From Bacillota bacterium (GTDB lineage: Bacteria > Bacillota > Dehalobacteriia > UBA4068), in assembly GCA_030528765.1 (NCBI GenBank), contig JAUMYD010000011.1:15095-22921 (forward strand): a stretch of 7,827 bases of DNA. The letters are read 5' to 3'. Shown piece after piece: positions 1-6,074 of the stretch. Below the pieces are notes generated by a model. The model had not been told where the DNA came from. It worked only from the letters and a program-made list of their open reading frames with translations, and did no database searches. Numbering within the stretch: the first letter of the stretch is position 1; each line of letters starts with the position of its first letter. The translations under genes and the position numbers were made by a program.

Positions 1-249
1 CCGTTCCAGCTGGCTCTGGCGTTCCACCATGAGCCCATCCTGGCCAAAACTGCTGACCGCGGAGAAAGGGAGAATCCTGTCCTCCCGGGAGAAACGTCGC
101 TTCTCCACCAGAAATCCCTGTACGCAGCGGTTTTTTCCATCAAGCAAAACCTGCCTGATCAGCCCCAGAGCCAGCCCTTCCCGTATGCTGTAAAGCGGCA
201 TCCCAATAATGCTTTTGCTTGTCCGGCTTTCTGCCAATCTTTCTGTCAT
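1..249 (-). CDS. PRC-barrel domain protein, N-terminal part (runs off the left edge)
   Basis: Reading the minus strand from the ATG at 249-247 gives 83 codons with no stop to the window edge, so the C-terminus is missing. The protein begins MTERLAESRTSKSIIGMPLY and continues through segments such as GLIRQVLLDGKNRCVQGFLV and RILPFSAVSSFGQDGLMVE. This alternation of short beta strands (a 'G-x-P-V/L-Y' opening, a 'G-x-V-x-x-x-L-D' turn, then 'I-x-P-F-x-x-V') is the pattern of PRC-barrel proteins, small beta-barrel modules found in photosynthetic reaction centre H subunit, RimM and many uncharacterised bacterial proteins. The start is set by a strong AGGGAGGG ribosome binding site six bases upstream. 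There is no signal peptide or membrane segment in the visible part, so it is probably cytoplasmic. It is transcribed divergently from pth. The specific role is unknown. An AT-rich stretch around 272-286 probably contains its -10 box, but I could not fit a convincing -35. Confidence 0.72.
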   Translation of the reverse strand, partial: MTERLAESRTSKSIIGMPLYSIREGLALGLIRQVLLDGKNRCVQGFLVEKRRFSREDRILPFSAVSSFGQDGLMVERQSQLER

Positions 250-295
250 GTGTATCCCTCCCTGCTCTTTGGATAAAATATATTATGAAAGCCCA

Positions 296-325
296 TTGTT
301 TATTCCCTCGCGCCTGTGGTAAGAT
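296..325 (+). promoter_or_regulatory. Candidate promoter of pth
   Basis: TTGTTT (296-301) and TAAGAT (320-325) are separated by 18 bp, a reasonable sigma-A-type match. The expected start of transcription, about seven bases after the -10 box, falls at about 332, on the pth ATG itself. Nothing resembling a good Shine-Dalgarno lies immediately upstream of that ATG. The pth mRNA could therefore be leaderless if this is the working promoter. Confidence is limited because the -35 box matches only moderately. Confidence 0.4.
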
Positions 326-331
326 AACAAC

Positions 332-946
332 ATGAAAATTATCTTTGGTTTAGGGAATCCGGGCCCCCGATACGAAGCGACCCGGCACAATTGCGGTTTC
401 ATTGCATTGGATCATATTGCGGAAGATCTGGGCTGCTCTTTTGGGAAAAAAGAGCAGGATAACGAAATCGCCAGCAGCTATTATAAAGGGGAGAAGCTTC
501 TGCTGGCCAAGCCCCAGTCTTTCATGAACCTGAGCGGCTATCCGCTGGCCCGGCTTTGCGCCTATTATAAGGTAGATTATGAAGATATCCTGGTGATCCA
601 TGATGATCTGGATCTGCCGCCCGGGGCTTTGCGGCTTCGGCGGGGCGGCAGCGCCGGTGGACACAATGGATTGAAATCCATCATTGAGCAGACGGGCACC
701 ACTGCCATCAACCGACTGAAGATCGGCATCGGTTCTCCCCGGGGCAGTGTGATCGACTATGTGATCTCTCCCTTTTATGCAGATGAGCTTCCCCTTTTGG
801 GTCCTGTTTTTGTGCAGGCAGCAGAGGCTGCTCTTTGCTGGGCATCTCAGGGGATCAGTGCTGCCATGAATCTTTATAACCGCTCTGCAAAAAAAGAAAA
901 GGAAGCGGAAGCCGCAAGCGGCGAAAGAGAGAATAAAAATTCCTAG
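332..946 (+). CDS. pth: Peptidyl-tRNA hydrolase (Pth)
   Basis: This 204-residue cytoplasmic enzyme hydrolyses the ester bond of peptidyl-tRNAs that drop off the ribosome, recycling tRNA. The family signatures are all present: FGLGNPGPRYEATRHNCGF at the N-terminus with the catalytic His19 and substrate-binding Asn9, KPQSFMNLSG with Asn66, the HDDLDLPPG motif with Asp91 that activates the catalytic histidine, and GGSAGGHNGLKSI with His111/Asn112. These correspond to E. coli N10, H20, N68, D93, H113 and N114. The length is normal for the family plus a Lys/Glu-rich tail of about 20 residues (184-204) that is probably disordered. The start ATG fits the conserved N-terminus exactly, although its ribosome binding site is poor (only a GGTAAG-like stretch). 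It ends in TAG. mfd follows 183 bp later on the same strand with no obvious terminator, the classic pth-mfd neighbourhood of Bacillota (spoVC-mfd in Bacillus). Confidence 0.97.
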   Translation: MKIIFGLGNPGPRYEATRHNCGFIALDHIAEDLGCSFGKKEQDNEIASSYYKGEKLLLAKPQSFMNLSGYPLARLCAYYKVDYEDILVIHDDLDLPPGALRLRRGGSAGGHNGLKSIIEQTGTTAINRLKIGIGSPRGSVIDYVISPFYADELPLLGPVFVQAAEAALCWASQGISAAMNLYNRSAKKEKEAEAASGERENKNS

Positions 947-1035
947 CTGCTCATTTCTGGTTTTTCCGGCGAAGTTTTTCTGCGCATGAGTGCCCCAGAA
1001 GAAGAAAAGGGCAAACCCAGGCGAAAAAACAGGAA

Positions 1036-1079
1036 GCAGAAATAGCAGAAATAAATTGATAGGAAATAAAATTGAATAG
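1036..1079 (+). repeat. Degenerate A-rich tandem repeat between pth and mfd
   Basis: GCAGAAATA occurs twice head to tail (1036-1044 and 1045-1053). The second copy runs into GAAATAAATTGATAG (1048-1062), which is followed directly by the near copy GAAATAAAATTGAATAG (1063-1079). The series looks like slippage expansion of a GAAATA-type unit. It is nearly all A, T and G, in sharp contrast to the coding DNA on both sides. No protein-coding role is evident. A weak -10-like TAAAAT (1067-1072) lies inside it, without a supporting -35 box. Confidence 0.55.
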
Positions 1080-1082
1080 AAA

Positions 1083-1116
1083 GACGGAAGCACGGCAGGC
1101 GCCGCGCTTCTTTGTC
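1083..1116 (+). promoter_or_regulatory. Hairpin just upstream of the mfd ribosome binding site
   Basis: GAAGC-A-CGGC (1087-1096) pairs with GCCG-C-GCTTC (1101-1110), with one A-C mismatch and an AGGC loop (1097-1100). GAC (1083-1085) can pair with GTC (1114-1116) below an internal loop. The stem is followed by only three T residues, so it is a weak terminator at best. It ends two bases before the mfd Shine-Dalgarno. A role in attenuation, RNA processing between pth and mfd, or tuning of mfd translation is possible but inferred. Confidence 0.4.
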
Positions 1117-1118
1117 GT

Positions 1119-1126
1119 GGGAGGGG
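1119..1126 (+). promoter_or_regulatory. Ribosome binding site of mfd
   Basis: GGGAGGGG lies three to five bases before ATG 1130. It decides the start of mfd in favour of that ATG rather than an in-frame TTG at 1112, which has no ribosome binding site and would add six residues not expected in the family. Confidence 0.75.
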
Positions 1127-1129
1127 AAA

Positions 1130-4100
1130 ATGGATAAATTACTGCACAGCCTGGAAAATACAAGCACCTATCGGGATGCCTGCATTGCCCTACGCAATGG
1201 GCATAATGCGGTTCTTTGCGGCTTACCCCTGCTGGCAAAGGCGCTTTGCGCCGCTGCATTGTTTCGTGAGCTGCCCGCTTCCCAGCTTTTCCTGTGCAGC
1301 GATGAGCCGGAGGCCCAGCAGCTTTATGAAAATCTGCATCTTCTTTGCGGGGAAAAGGTGGTCTACTTCCCGGCATTGGAGCTGCTTCCTTTTGAGATCT
1401 ATGCACACAATATCGAGCTGAGTGCTGCGAGGGTTTCCGCACTCTCCCGTTTGAGCCGGGGAGAGAAGCTTCTGGTGGTGAGCTGTGTCAATGCTGTCAC
1501 CCGCAAGCTGATCCCACCTCAGTGCTTCCGGGAGCAGCACCTGCGCCTGCGTGCGGGGGCTGTTTGCCCGCCGGATGAATTGAACCAGCTGCTGGCAGAT
1601 ATGGGTTATGAGAGGGTGACTTTGACGGAGATCCCCGGCACCTTCAGCCGCCGGGGCAGCCTGATCGATGTGTTCCCCTTGACTGCGGAGCGCCCCTGCC
1701 GCATTGAATTTTTTGATGATGAAATTGATAGCATCCGCTTTTTTGATCCGGCGGAGCAACTTTCCACAGAGGAATGCAGCTTGCTGGATATTTCCCCGGC
1801 CCGGGAGCTGCCTGTAGATGATGCAGCGCGCCAGCGGGCGCTGGAGTCCCTCCTTGCGGAGATGGAGCAGACCCGTTCCGGCCTTCATGGCGCTCCGAAA
1901 AAAGAGCTGGAAAACAGCTTTCGTCCCTTGGCGGAGTATCTGGAGCAGGGGATCTGGGACAATGCTATGGAGGGTTTGATGGGCCTTTTTTACCCGGATG
2001 CTGCTTCGCTGCTGGATTATATGCCGGATGCGCTACTGCTTCTTTCTGAACCGGAAAATGTGCAGAAAATGTCTCAGCAGCTTAAGGAAGAGCGCGAACA
2101 GCGTTATTTTGACCTGCTGGAGGCTGGTCGCCTGCTGCCTTCTTTTTATTATAATTTTCTGGATTACGAGCAGTTGCTGAAAAGCTTTCAAACTCACCCG
2201 GCATTGCTGCTTTGTCAGTTGACTTTAGGCTCCGGCGGTCTGGAGAGCTTCTATGACGGAATGCTCATGGCCCGGGAGCTTCCTGCCTATGCCCAGAATC
2301 CCCAGAGCTTCATCAATGATGTGAAGGATTTCACCTCCAAGGGCTATGATCTGCTTTTCTGCGCCAGCTCGGAGCTGCGTCTGCAGCGGATCAGTGAGAT
2401 CCTGGCAGAAAATGAGCTTCCACCTGCACGTTTGCTGCAGGCGGGCTTCACTGCAGGCTTTGCCAGCCCGGATATGCATACGGCTGTCATCACAGAGCGG
2501 GAGCTTTTCTCTCGGGAGACCCGGCGTCATCGTCGCCGCACTTATAAGGGTGGTGGAAAAATCGAGAATTTTTTGGACCTGAGGGAGGGGGATTATGTTG
2601 TTCACTCCACCCAGGGTATTGGCCGCTATCTTGGTGTGGAGCGTCTGCGGGTAGGGGATACGGAGCGGGATTATCTGCACATTGAGTACGCGGGAAACGA
2701 TAAGCTCTATGTTCCCGTGGATCAGCTGGATCTGGTGCAGAAATATGTGGGCAATGACAATGCTCCCCCGAAGATTTATAAGCTGGGTGGCGGGGAATGG
2801 AACCGCCTGAAAGCCAAGGTCCGCTCCTCCGTAAAGGATATGACTGAGGAGCTTTTGGCTCTCTACGCAGAGCGGGAGCAGCAGACCGGTTTTGCCTTTT
2901 CCCCGGATACCGCCTGGCAGCGAGAATTCGAGGATTCCTTCCCCTATGAGGAGACGCCTGATCAGCTGGCCAGCGCAGAGGAGATCAAAAAGGATATGGC
3001 ACGCCCAAAGGTCATGGATCGCCTGCTCTGCGGGGATGTGGGCTTTGGCAAAACGGAGATCGCTATGCGTGCTGCTTTTAAGGCGCTGATGGATGGGAAG
3101 CAGGTTGCCATTTTGGTTCCCACCACCATCCTGGCCCAGCAGCATTATCATACGGTGGTGGAGCGTTTTCAGGGCTACCCCATCAAGGCGGGCTGCCTTT
3201 CCCGCTTTTTCTCCCCAAAGCAGCAGAAGGAGACTCTGAAAAAGCTGGAGGCCGGGTCCTTGGATGTGGTGGTTGGCACCCATCGCCTGCTTTCAGAGGA
3301 TGTGCATTACAAAGACCTTGGCCTGCTGATCGTCGACGAGGAGCAGCGCTTTGGTGTTGCCCATAAGGAGAAGATCAAGAAGCTGAAGAAGCAGGTGGAT
3401 GTGCTGACCCTCTCCGCCACGCCCATCCCACGGACGCTGCACATGGCGCTGGTAGGCATGCGGGAAATGAGCATCATCTCCACGCCGCCCCAGGATCGTC
3501 TGCCGGTGCAGACCTATGTGGTGGAATACAATGATCGCCTGGTGCGGGATGCCATTGCCCGGGAGTTGGCCCGCGGCGGGCAGGTCTATTTCCTGCACAA
3601 CAGAGTGCAGGATATCTATGATGTCACCGCTGCTCTGCAGCAGCTTCTGCCTCATGCCCACTTATTGGTGGGGCATGGACAGATGAAGGAAAAAGAGCTG
3701 GAGCAGGTGATGCTGGATTTCGTCAATGGAGAGGGGGATGTGCTGGTCTGCACTACCATCATTGAAAATGGGCTGGATATCCCTAATGCCAATACGATGA
3801 TCGTGGATGATGCGGATACCTTTGGCCTGGCTCAGCTTTATCAGCTGCGCGGCCGGGTGGGCCGCTCCCAGCGGCAGGCCTTTGCCTATTTCACCTACCG
3901 CCGGCAGCATGTGATGACGGATATTGCCAAAAAGCGCCTGATCGCCATTCGTGATTTTACGGAGCTGGGCGCTGGCTTTAAGATCGCCATGCGTGACCTG
4001 GAGCTGCGTGGTGCCGGAAATATCCTGGGGCCGGAGCAGCACGGGCACATTGCTGCAGTGGGCTTTGATCTGTATTGCAGGATGCTGGAAGAGGAAATGT

Positions 4101-4642
4101 CCAAAGCCAAGGGCGAGGAAGCCCGTCTGCCAGAGGTTTCCACCCTGATGGAGCTGCGTATCAACGCCTTTGTACCGGATGATTACATCCCGGATTCCAC
4201 TCTGAAGGTGGAGATATACAAATGCATGGCGGCCGCTATGCAAGGGGAAGATCTTGACCAGCTGGGCGAGGAGCTGCGGGATCGCTATGGCCCCCTGCCC
4301 ACGCAGGTGGAAAATCTGCTTTTTATGGGCCGGATCAAGCTTCTTTGCAAAGAACTGTGCGTTTCCTCCTTGCTGCAGAAGGATGATTGCGTAGATGTTC
4401 ATTTTGCACCTCAGCATCCGGTCAGTGGGGAGGCTTTGGTCAGCCTGCTGGCTTATGCACCGAAGCGCCTGCAATTTTTTGATAAAAAGGGTTTTATGCT
4501 GCGGATCAAAACAGGGAATATCGCTGGGGATCAGGCGGTGGTGGAACTGCTTTTTGACCTGCTATCCAGATTGCTGTCCCTCACGAGGGAGTATCCGCGT
4601 TGCATGACGGACCGGTTCTTATCCCTTGAAGAAACGTACTGA
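1130..4642 (+). CDS. mfd: Transcription-repair coupling factor Mfd
   Basis: Mfd is a cytoplasmic ATP-driven DNA translocase that pushes off RNA polymerase stalled at lesions and recruits UvrA for nucleotide excision repair. From ATG 1130 the protein has 1170 residues, the normal family size. The domains appear in the usual order. The UvrB-like N-terminal module lacks a Walker A motif and carries the UvrA-contact stretch MGYERVTLTEIPGTFSRRGS and FFDDEIDSIRFFD. The RNA-polymerase-interacting (CarD-like) domain begins near 480 with LREGDYVVHSTQGIGRYLG. The RecG-like motor follows, with Walker A GDVGFGKTE (635-643, Lys641), the DEEQ box (736-739), motif III LTLSATPIPRTL (starting at 759), and motif VI RGRVGR (907-912). 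The C-terminal D7 regulatory domain covers roughly the last 170 residues. Nothing is truncated or mutated. The start is set by GGGAGGGG at 1119-1126. It is probably expressed with pth, though the 183-bp spacer could hold its own promoter. It ends in TGA. Confidence 0.98.
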   Translation: MDKLLHSLENTSTYRDACIALRNGHNAVLCGLPLLAKALCAAALFRELPASQLFLCSDEPEAQQLYENLHLLCGEKVVYFPALELLPFEIYAHNIELSAARVSALSRLSRGEKLLVVSCVNAVTRKLIPPQCFREQHLRLRAGAVCPPDELNQLLADMGYERVTLTEIPGTFSRRGSLIDVFPLTAERPCRIEFFDDEIDSIRFFDPAEQLSTEECSLLDISPARELPVDDAARQRALESLLAEMEQTRSGLHGAPKKELENSFRPLAEYLEQGIWDNAMEGLMGLFYPDAASLLDYMPDALLLLSEPENVQKMSQQLKEEREQRYFDLLEAGRLLPSFYYNFLDYEQLLKSFQTHPALLLCQLTLGSGGLESFYDGMLMARELPAYAQNPQSFINDVKDFTSKGYDLLFCASSELRLQRISEILAENELPPARLLQAGFTAGFASPDMHTAVITERELFSRETRRHRRRTYKGGGKIENFLDLREGDYVVHSTQGIGRYLGVERLRVGDTERDYLHIEYAGNDKLYVPVDQLDLVQKYVGNDNAPPKIYKLGGGEWNRLKAKVRSSVKDMTEELLALYAEREQQTGFAFSPDTAWQREFEDSFPYEETPDQLASAEEIKKDMARPKVMDRLLCGDVGFGKTEIAMRAAFKALMDGKQVAILVPTTILAQQHYHTVVERFQGYPIKAGCLSRFFSPKQQKETLKKLEAGSLDVVVGTHRLLSEDVHYKDLGLLIVDEEQRFGVAHKEKIKKLKKQVDVLTLSATPIPRTLHMALVGMREMSIISTPPQDRLPVQTYVVEYNDRLVRDAIARELARGGQVYFLHNRVQDIYDVTAALQQLLPHAHLLVGHGQMKEKELEQVMLDFVNGEGDVLVCTTIIENGLDIPNANTMIVDDADTFGLAQLYQLRGRVGRSQRQAFAYFTYRRQHVMTDIAKKRLIAIRDFTELGAGFKIAMRDLELRGAGNILGPEQHGHIAAVGFDLYCRMLEEEMSKAKGEEARLPEVSTLMELRINAFVPDDYIPDSTLKVEIYKCMAAAMQGEDLDQLGEELRDRYGPLPTQVENLLFMGRIKLLCKELCVSSLLQKDDCVDVHFAPQHPVSGEALVSLLAYAPKRLQFFDKKGFMLRIKTGNIAGDQAVVELLFDLLSRLLSLTREYPRCMTDRFLSLEETY

Positions 4643-4644
4643 TA

Positions 4645-4676
4645 TTTCAGTGAAAAAATTTTCATTAGATTTCACT
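4645..4676 (+). promoter_or_regulatory. Cluster of TTTCA/TGAAA half-sites upstream of the foldase promoter
   Basis: TTTCAGTGAAA (4645-4655) is a palindrome with five-base arms. TTTCA recurs at 4660 and 4670. AGTGAAA (4649-4655) and TTTCACT (4670-4676) form seven-base inverted arms 14 bp apart. The last arm touches the -35 box that begins at 4676. The arrangement resembles a transcription-factor operator. In AT-rich DNA some of it may be chance. It is also the only inverted structure after mfd, but it is too AT-rich and lacks the tail of an intrinsic terminator. Confidence 0.3.
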
Positions 4677-4704
4677 TTAAATATAAGAAACACTGTGCTA
4701 TAAT
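4676..4704 (+). promoter_or_regulatory. Extended -10 promoter of the PpiC lipoprotein gene
   Basis: TTTAAA (4676-4681) is the -35 box and a perfect TATAAT (4699-4704) the -10 box, with a 17-bp spacer. TG at 4696-4697 makes an extended -10. Transcription should start near 4711, about 46 bases before the TTG start codon. A second perfect TATAAT at 4727-4732 lacks a good -35 partner and could be an accessory start. Confidence 0.7.
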
Positions 4705-4742
4705 CGTAAAGTAGATTGTTTTACAATATAATATCTATTTTG

Positions 4743-4747
4743 AAAGG
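4743..4747 (+). promoter_or_regulatory. Ribosome binding site deciding a TTG start
   Basis: AAAGG directly abuts ATG 4748, leaving no spacer, which is not workable for initiation at that ATG. The same AAAGG is nine bases before the in-frame TTG at 4757, a normal distance. Starting at TTG gives MKKVFVIALAL, a typical lipoprotein signal beginning. Confidence 0.6.
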
Positions 4748-4756
4748 ATGAGTCTC

Positions 4757-5896
4757 TTGAAAAAAGTATTTGTGATCGCTTTGGCACTTGCTATGATTTT
4801 CACCATGGCAGCCTGCGGCAGCACCCTGGAAACCCCTGAAGCTGAGAATCCTGCAGTATACGGTGATGTTCTTGCCACCGTCAATGGTAACCCGATCTAT
4901 GAAGCAGAATATGCAAACTACCTGGGTAGCTATTACCAGAGTGCATACGGTAATTACTCCACCTATCAGCAGTACTACGGCGTTGATCTTCTGAAAGAAG
5001 AAGGTTCCGAAGAAATGTTCGGCTCCATGGAATATTATGCCTGGAACGTCCTGGTTCAGGCTTCTATTATCCGTGAAATGGCCGAAGAATATAATATCAC
5101 CTTCGAAGAAACTTTCCTCGAAGAATGGCTCGATTGGGGCTACTTCATGGGCATCAAAACCAGCATTCTCTATAATGATCTGGTAGATGTTTTCATTGCC
5201 GAGATGGAAGCGGAAATGAATATTTCCGAAAATGATATCTATGGCACTTACGATGAAGATCCCGTTAAATGGGATGGCCGCAAAACTTCCCACATCCTGC
5301 TGATGTGCGATACTGAAGATGAAGCAGCCAAAAACGCAGCTTATGAAGAAGCTGTTGCTCTGATCGCCCGTCTGAACGACGGTGAAGATTTTGCTACCCT
5401 GGCCAAAGAAAATTCTGATGACGGCAGCGCTTCCGAAGGCGGCGTGATCAATGCTTACATCAACGAATACGGCAATGAAGTCGGCAGCGAAAACGCTTTC
5501 TATGAAGAATATGTTGCTGGCGCTTATACGCTGGATGCTGTTGGCGATTTTACTCAGGAACCCGTTCTGAGCTCTGCCGGTTACCACATCATCAAGATCG
5601 ATGATATCCGTGAAGGCGCTGAAGCCAACATGGAAGTCATCCGCAAGAGCCTGAGTGCCGTTTCCGAAGAAGATGCCATTGCCCGTCTTGGCGATGAAAT
5701 CACCACCCGTACCGGCGAGGCTGACATTGAGATGAAGTCTGATGTCTATAGATACTATGAGGAAGAAATGTTCGAAGATGAAGAAGGCGAAGCTGACGCA
5801 GAAGGCGAAGCTGATACCGATACCGAGGGCGATGATGATGCAGAAGGAGAAGCTGATACCGCTCCTGTGGGCGAAGCCACAGATGTAGATAAATAA
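4757..5896 (+). CDS. PpiC/PrsA-like peptidyl-prolyl isomerase lipoprotein
   Basis: This is an extracytoplasmic foldase that isomerises Xaa-Pro bonds and helps exported proteins fold at the outer face of the membrane. Numbering from TTG 4757 (379 residues), residues 1-20 are a lipoprotein signal ending TMAAC, with Cys20 as the lipid-modified residue (Met at -3 is slightly unusual). A SurA/PrsA-type N-terminal helical region follows, starting VLATVNGNPIYEAEY and including a tyrosine-rich stretch. The parvulin domain spans roughly 175-288, bounded by SHILL (His179) and AGYHIIKI (His277), the two conserved histidines, with FATLAKENSDD between them. The final 50 or so residues form a very acidic tail with repeated AEGEAD units. 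An alternative start at ATG 4748 adds three residues but has no spacer to its ribosome binding site. Glu codons are about 50 GAA to 6 GAG, and Arg is mostly CGT with no CGG, unlike the neighbours and typical of high expression. It has its own promoter and terminator, so it is monocistronic. Confidence 0.92.
   Translation: MKKVFVIALALAMIFTMAACGSTLETPEAENPAVYGDVLATVNGNPIYEAEYANYLGSYYQSAYGNYSTYQQYYGVDLLKEEGSEEMFGSMEYYAWNVLVQASIIREMAEEYNITFEETFLEEWLDWGYFMGIKTSILYNDLVDVFIAEMEAEMNISENDIYGTYDEDPVKWDGRKTSHILLMCDTEDEAAKNAAYEEAVALIARLNDGEDFATLAKENSDDGSASEGGVINAYINEYGNEVGSENAFYEEYVAGAYTLDAVGDFTQEPVLSSAGYHIIKIDDIREGAEANMEVIRKSLSAVSEEDAIARLGDEITTRTGEADIEMKSDVYRYYEEEMFEDEEGEADAEGEADTDTEGDDDAEGEADTAPVGEATDVDK
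5783..5860 (+). repeat. In-frame repeats coding for the acidic AEGEAD tail
   Basis: GAAGGCGAAGCTGA occurs at 5783-5796 and 5801-5814. A 21-base unit at 5798-5818 recurs at 5840-5860 with a single C-to-A change. Periods of 18 and 42 bases keep the reading frame, giving GEAD, AEGEADT and AEGEADT in the protein tail. The pattern suggests expansion by replication slippage or recombination, so tail length may vary between strains. Confidence 0.7.
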
Positions 5897-5913
5897 GATC
5901 CTGTTTTCATTGA

Positions 5914-5945
5914 AGAGGGAAGCCCCGGCTTCCCTCTCTTTTTTT
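5914..5945 (+). terminator. Rho-independent terminator after the PpiC lipoprotein gene
   Basis: AGAGGGAAGC (5914-5923) pairs perfectly with GCTTCCCTCT (5928-5937) around a CCCG loop, followed by C and seven T residues (5939-5945). It starts 17 bases after the TAA stop. This separates the lipoprotein gene from the downstream A2M-like gene. Confidence 0.95.
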
Positions 5946-5967
5946 GACTTTTCGCAGCCAGGATAAT

Positions 5968-5979
5968 GTATTGCAATAC
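5968..5979 (+). promoter_or_regulatory. Perfect 12-bp palindrome over the -35 box, candidate operator
   Basis: GTATTGCAATAC reads the same on both strands, and its central six bases (TTGCAA, 5971-5976) are the -35 hexamer of the next promoter. A dimeric regulator bound here would block RNA polymerase. No regulator is encoded in the window. A palindrome of this length is expected about twice by chance in a sequence of this size, so its position is the main argument. Confidence 0.4.
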
Positions 5980-5999
5980 TTGCTCTTCTTCGATATAAT
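5971..5999 (+). promoter_or_regulatory. Promoter of the A2M-like gene
   Basis: TTGCAA (5971-5976) and a perfect TATAAT (5994-5999) are separated by exactly 17 bp, just downstream of the terminator of the preceding gene. Transcription should start near 6006, giving a leader of about 78 bases before ATG 6084. Confidence 0.65.
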
Positions 6000-6074
6000 A
6001 AGATGATAAACCGCAAATTACTATGAGAAGACAAGCCTCATTCCTTGTTTTCTGCATGATGAATTTTTTGCTCT

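Noticed and set aside
944..946. Genome-wide reassignment of UAG to an amino acid
   Set aside because: pth ends in TAG exactly where the family normally ends (plus a short tail), and mfd and the foldase gene contain no in-frame TAG. Local readthrough remains possible, but a new genetic code is not supported here.
350..1093. Minus-strand reading frame opposite pth
   Set aside because: It lies opposite a certain pth gene, has no recognisable domain or ribosome binding site, and its N-terminal part is translated from the A-rich spacer.
1112..1129. TTG at 1112 as the mfd start
   Set aside because: It has no ribosome binding site, and the strong GGGAGGGG lies downstream of it and fits ATG 1130.
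951..1442. Minus-strand reading frame across the spacer and the 5' end of mfd
   Set aside because: Cys/His/Pro/Arg-rich nonsense product overlapping a certain gene and the intergenic repeats.
2225..3283. Minus-strand 352-codon frame inside mfd
   Set aside because: It is antisense to the RNA-polymerase-binding and motor domains of Mfd, whose motifs are intact. No protein family is recognisable in it.
5944..5967. TTGACT at 5944 as a -35 box with GATAAT at 5962
   Set aside because: The spacer is only 12 bp, and the T residues belong to the terminator tail. The TTGCAA/TATAAT pair is far better spaced.
4721..6034. Long minus-strand reading frame (437 codons) covering the whole foldase gene
   Set aside because: It is a shadow. 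The GAA- and GCT-rich sense codons read backwards as Phe and Ala without stops. Its product is low-complexity Phe/Ile/Ala, and it crosses the terminator and two promoters.
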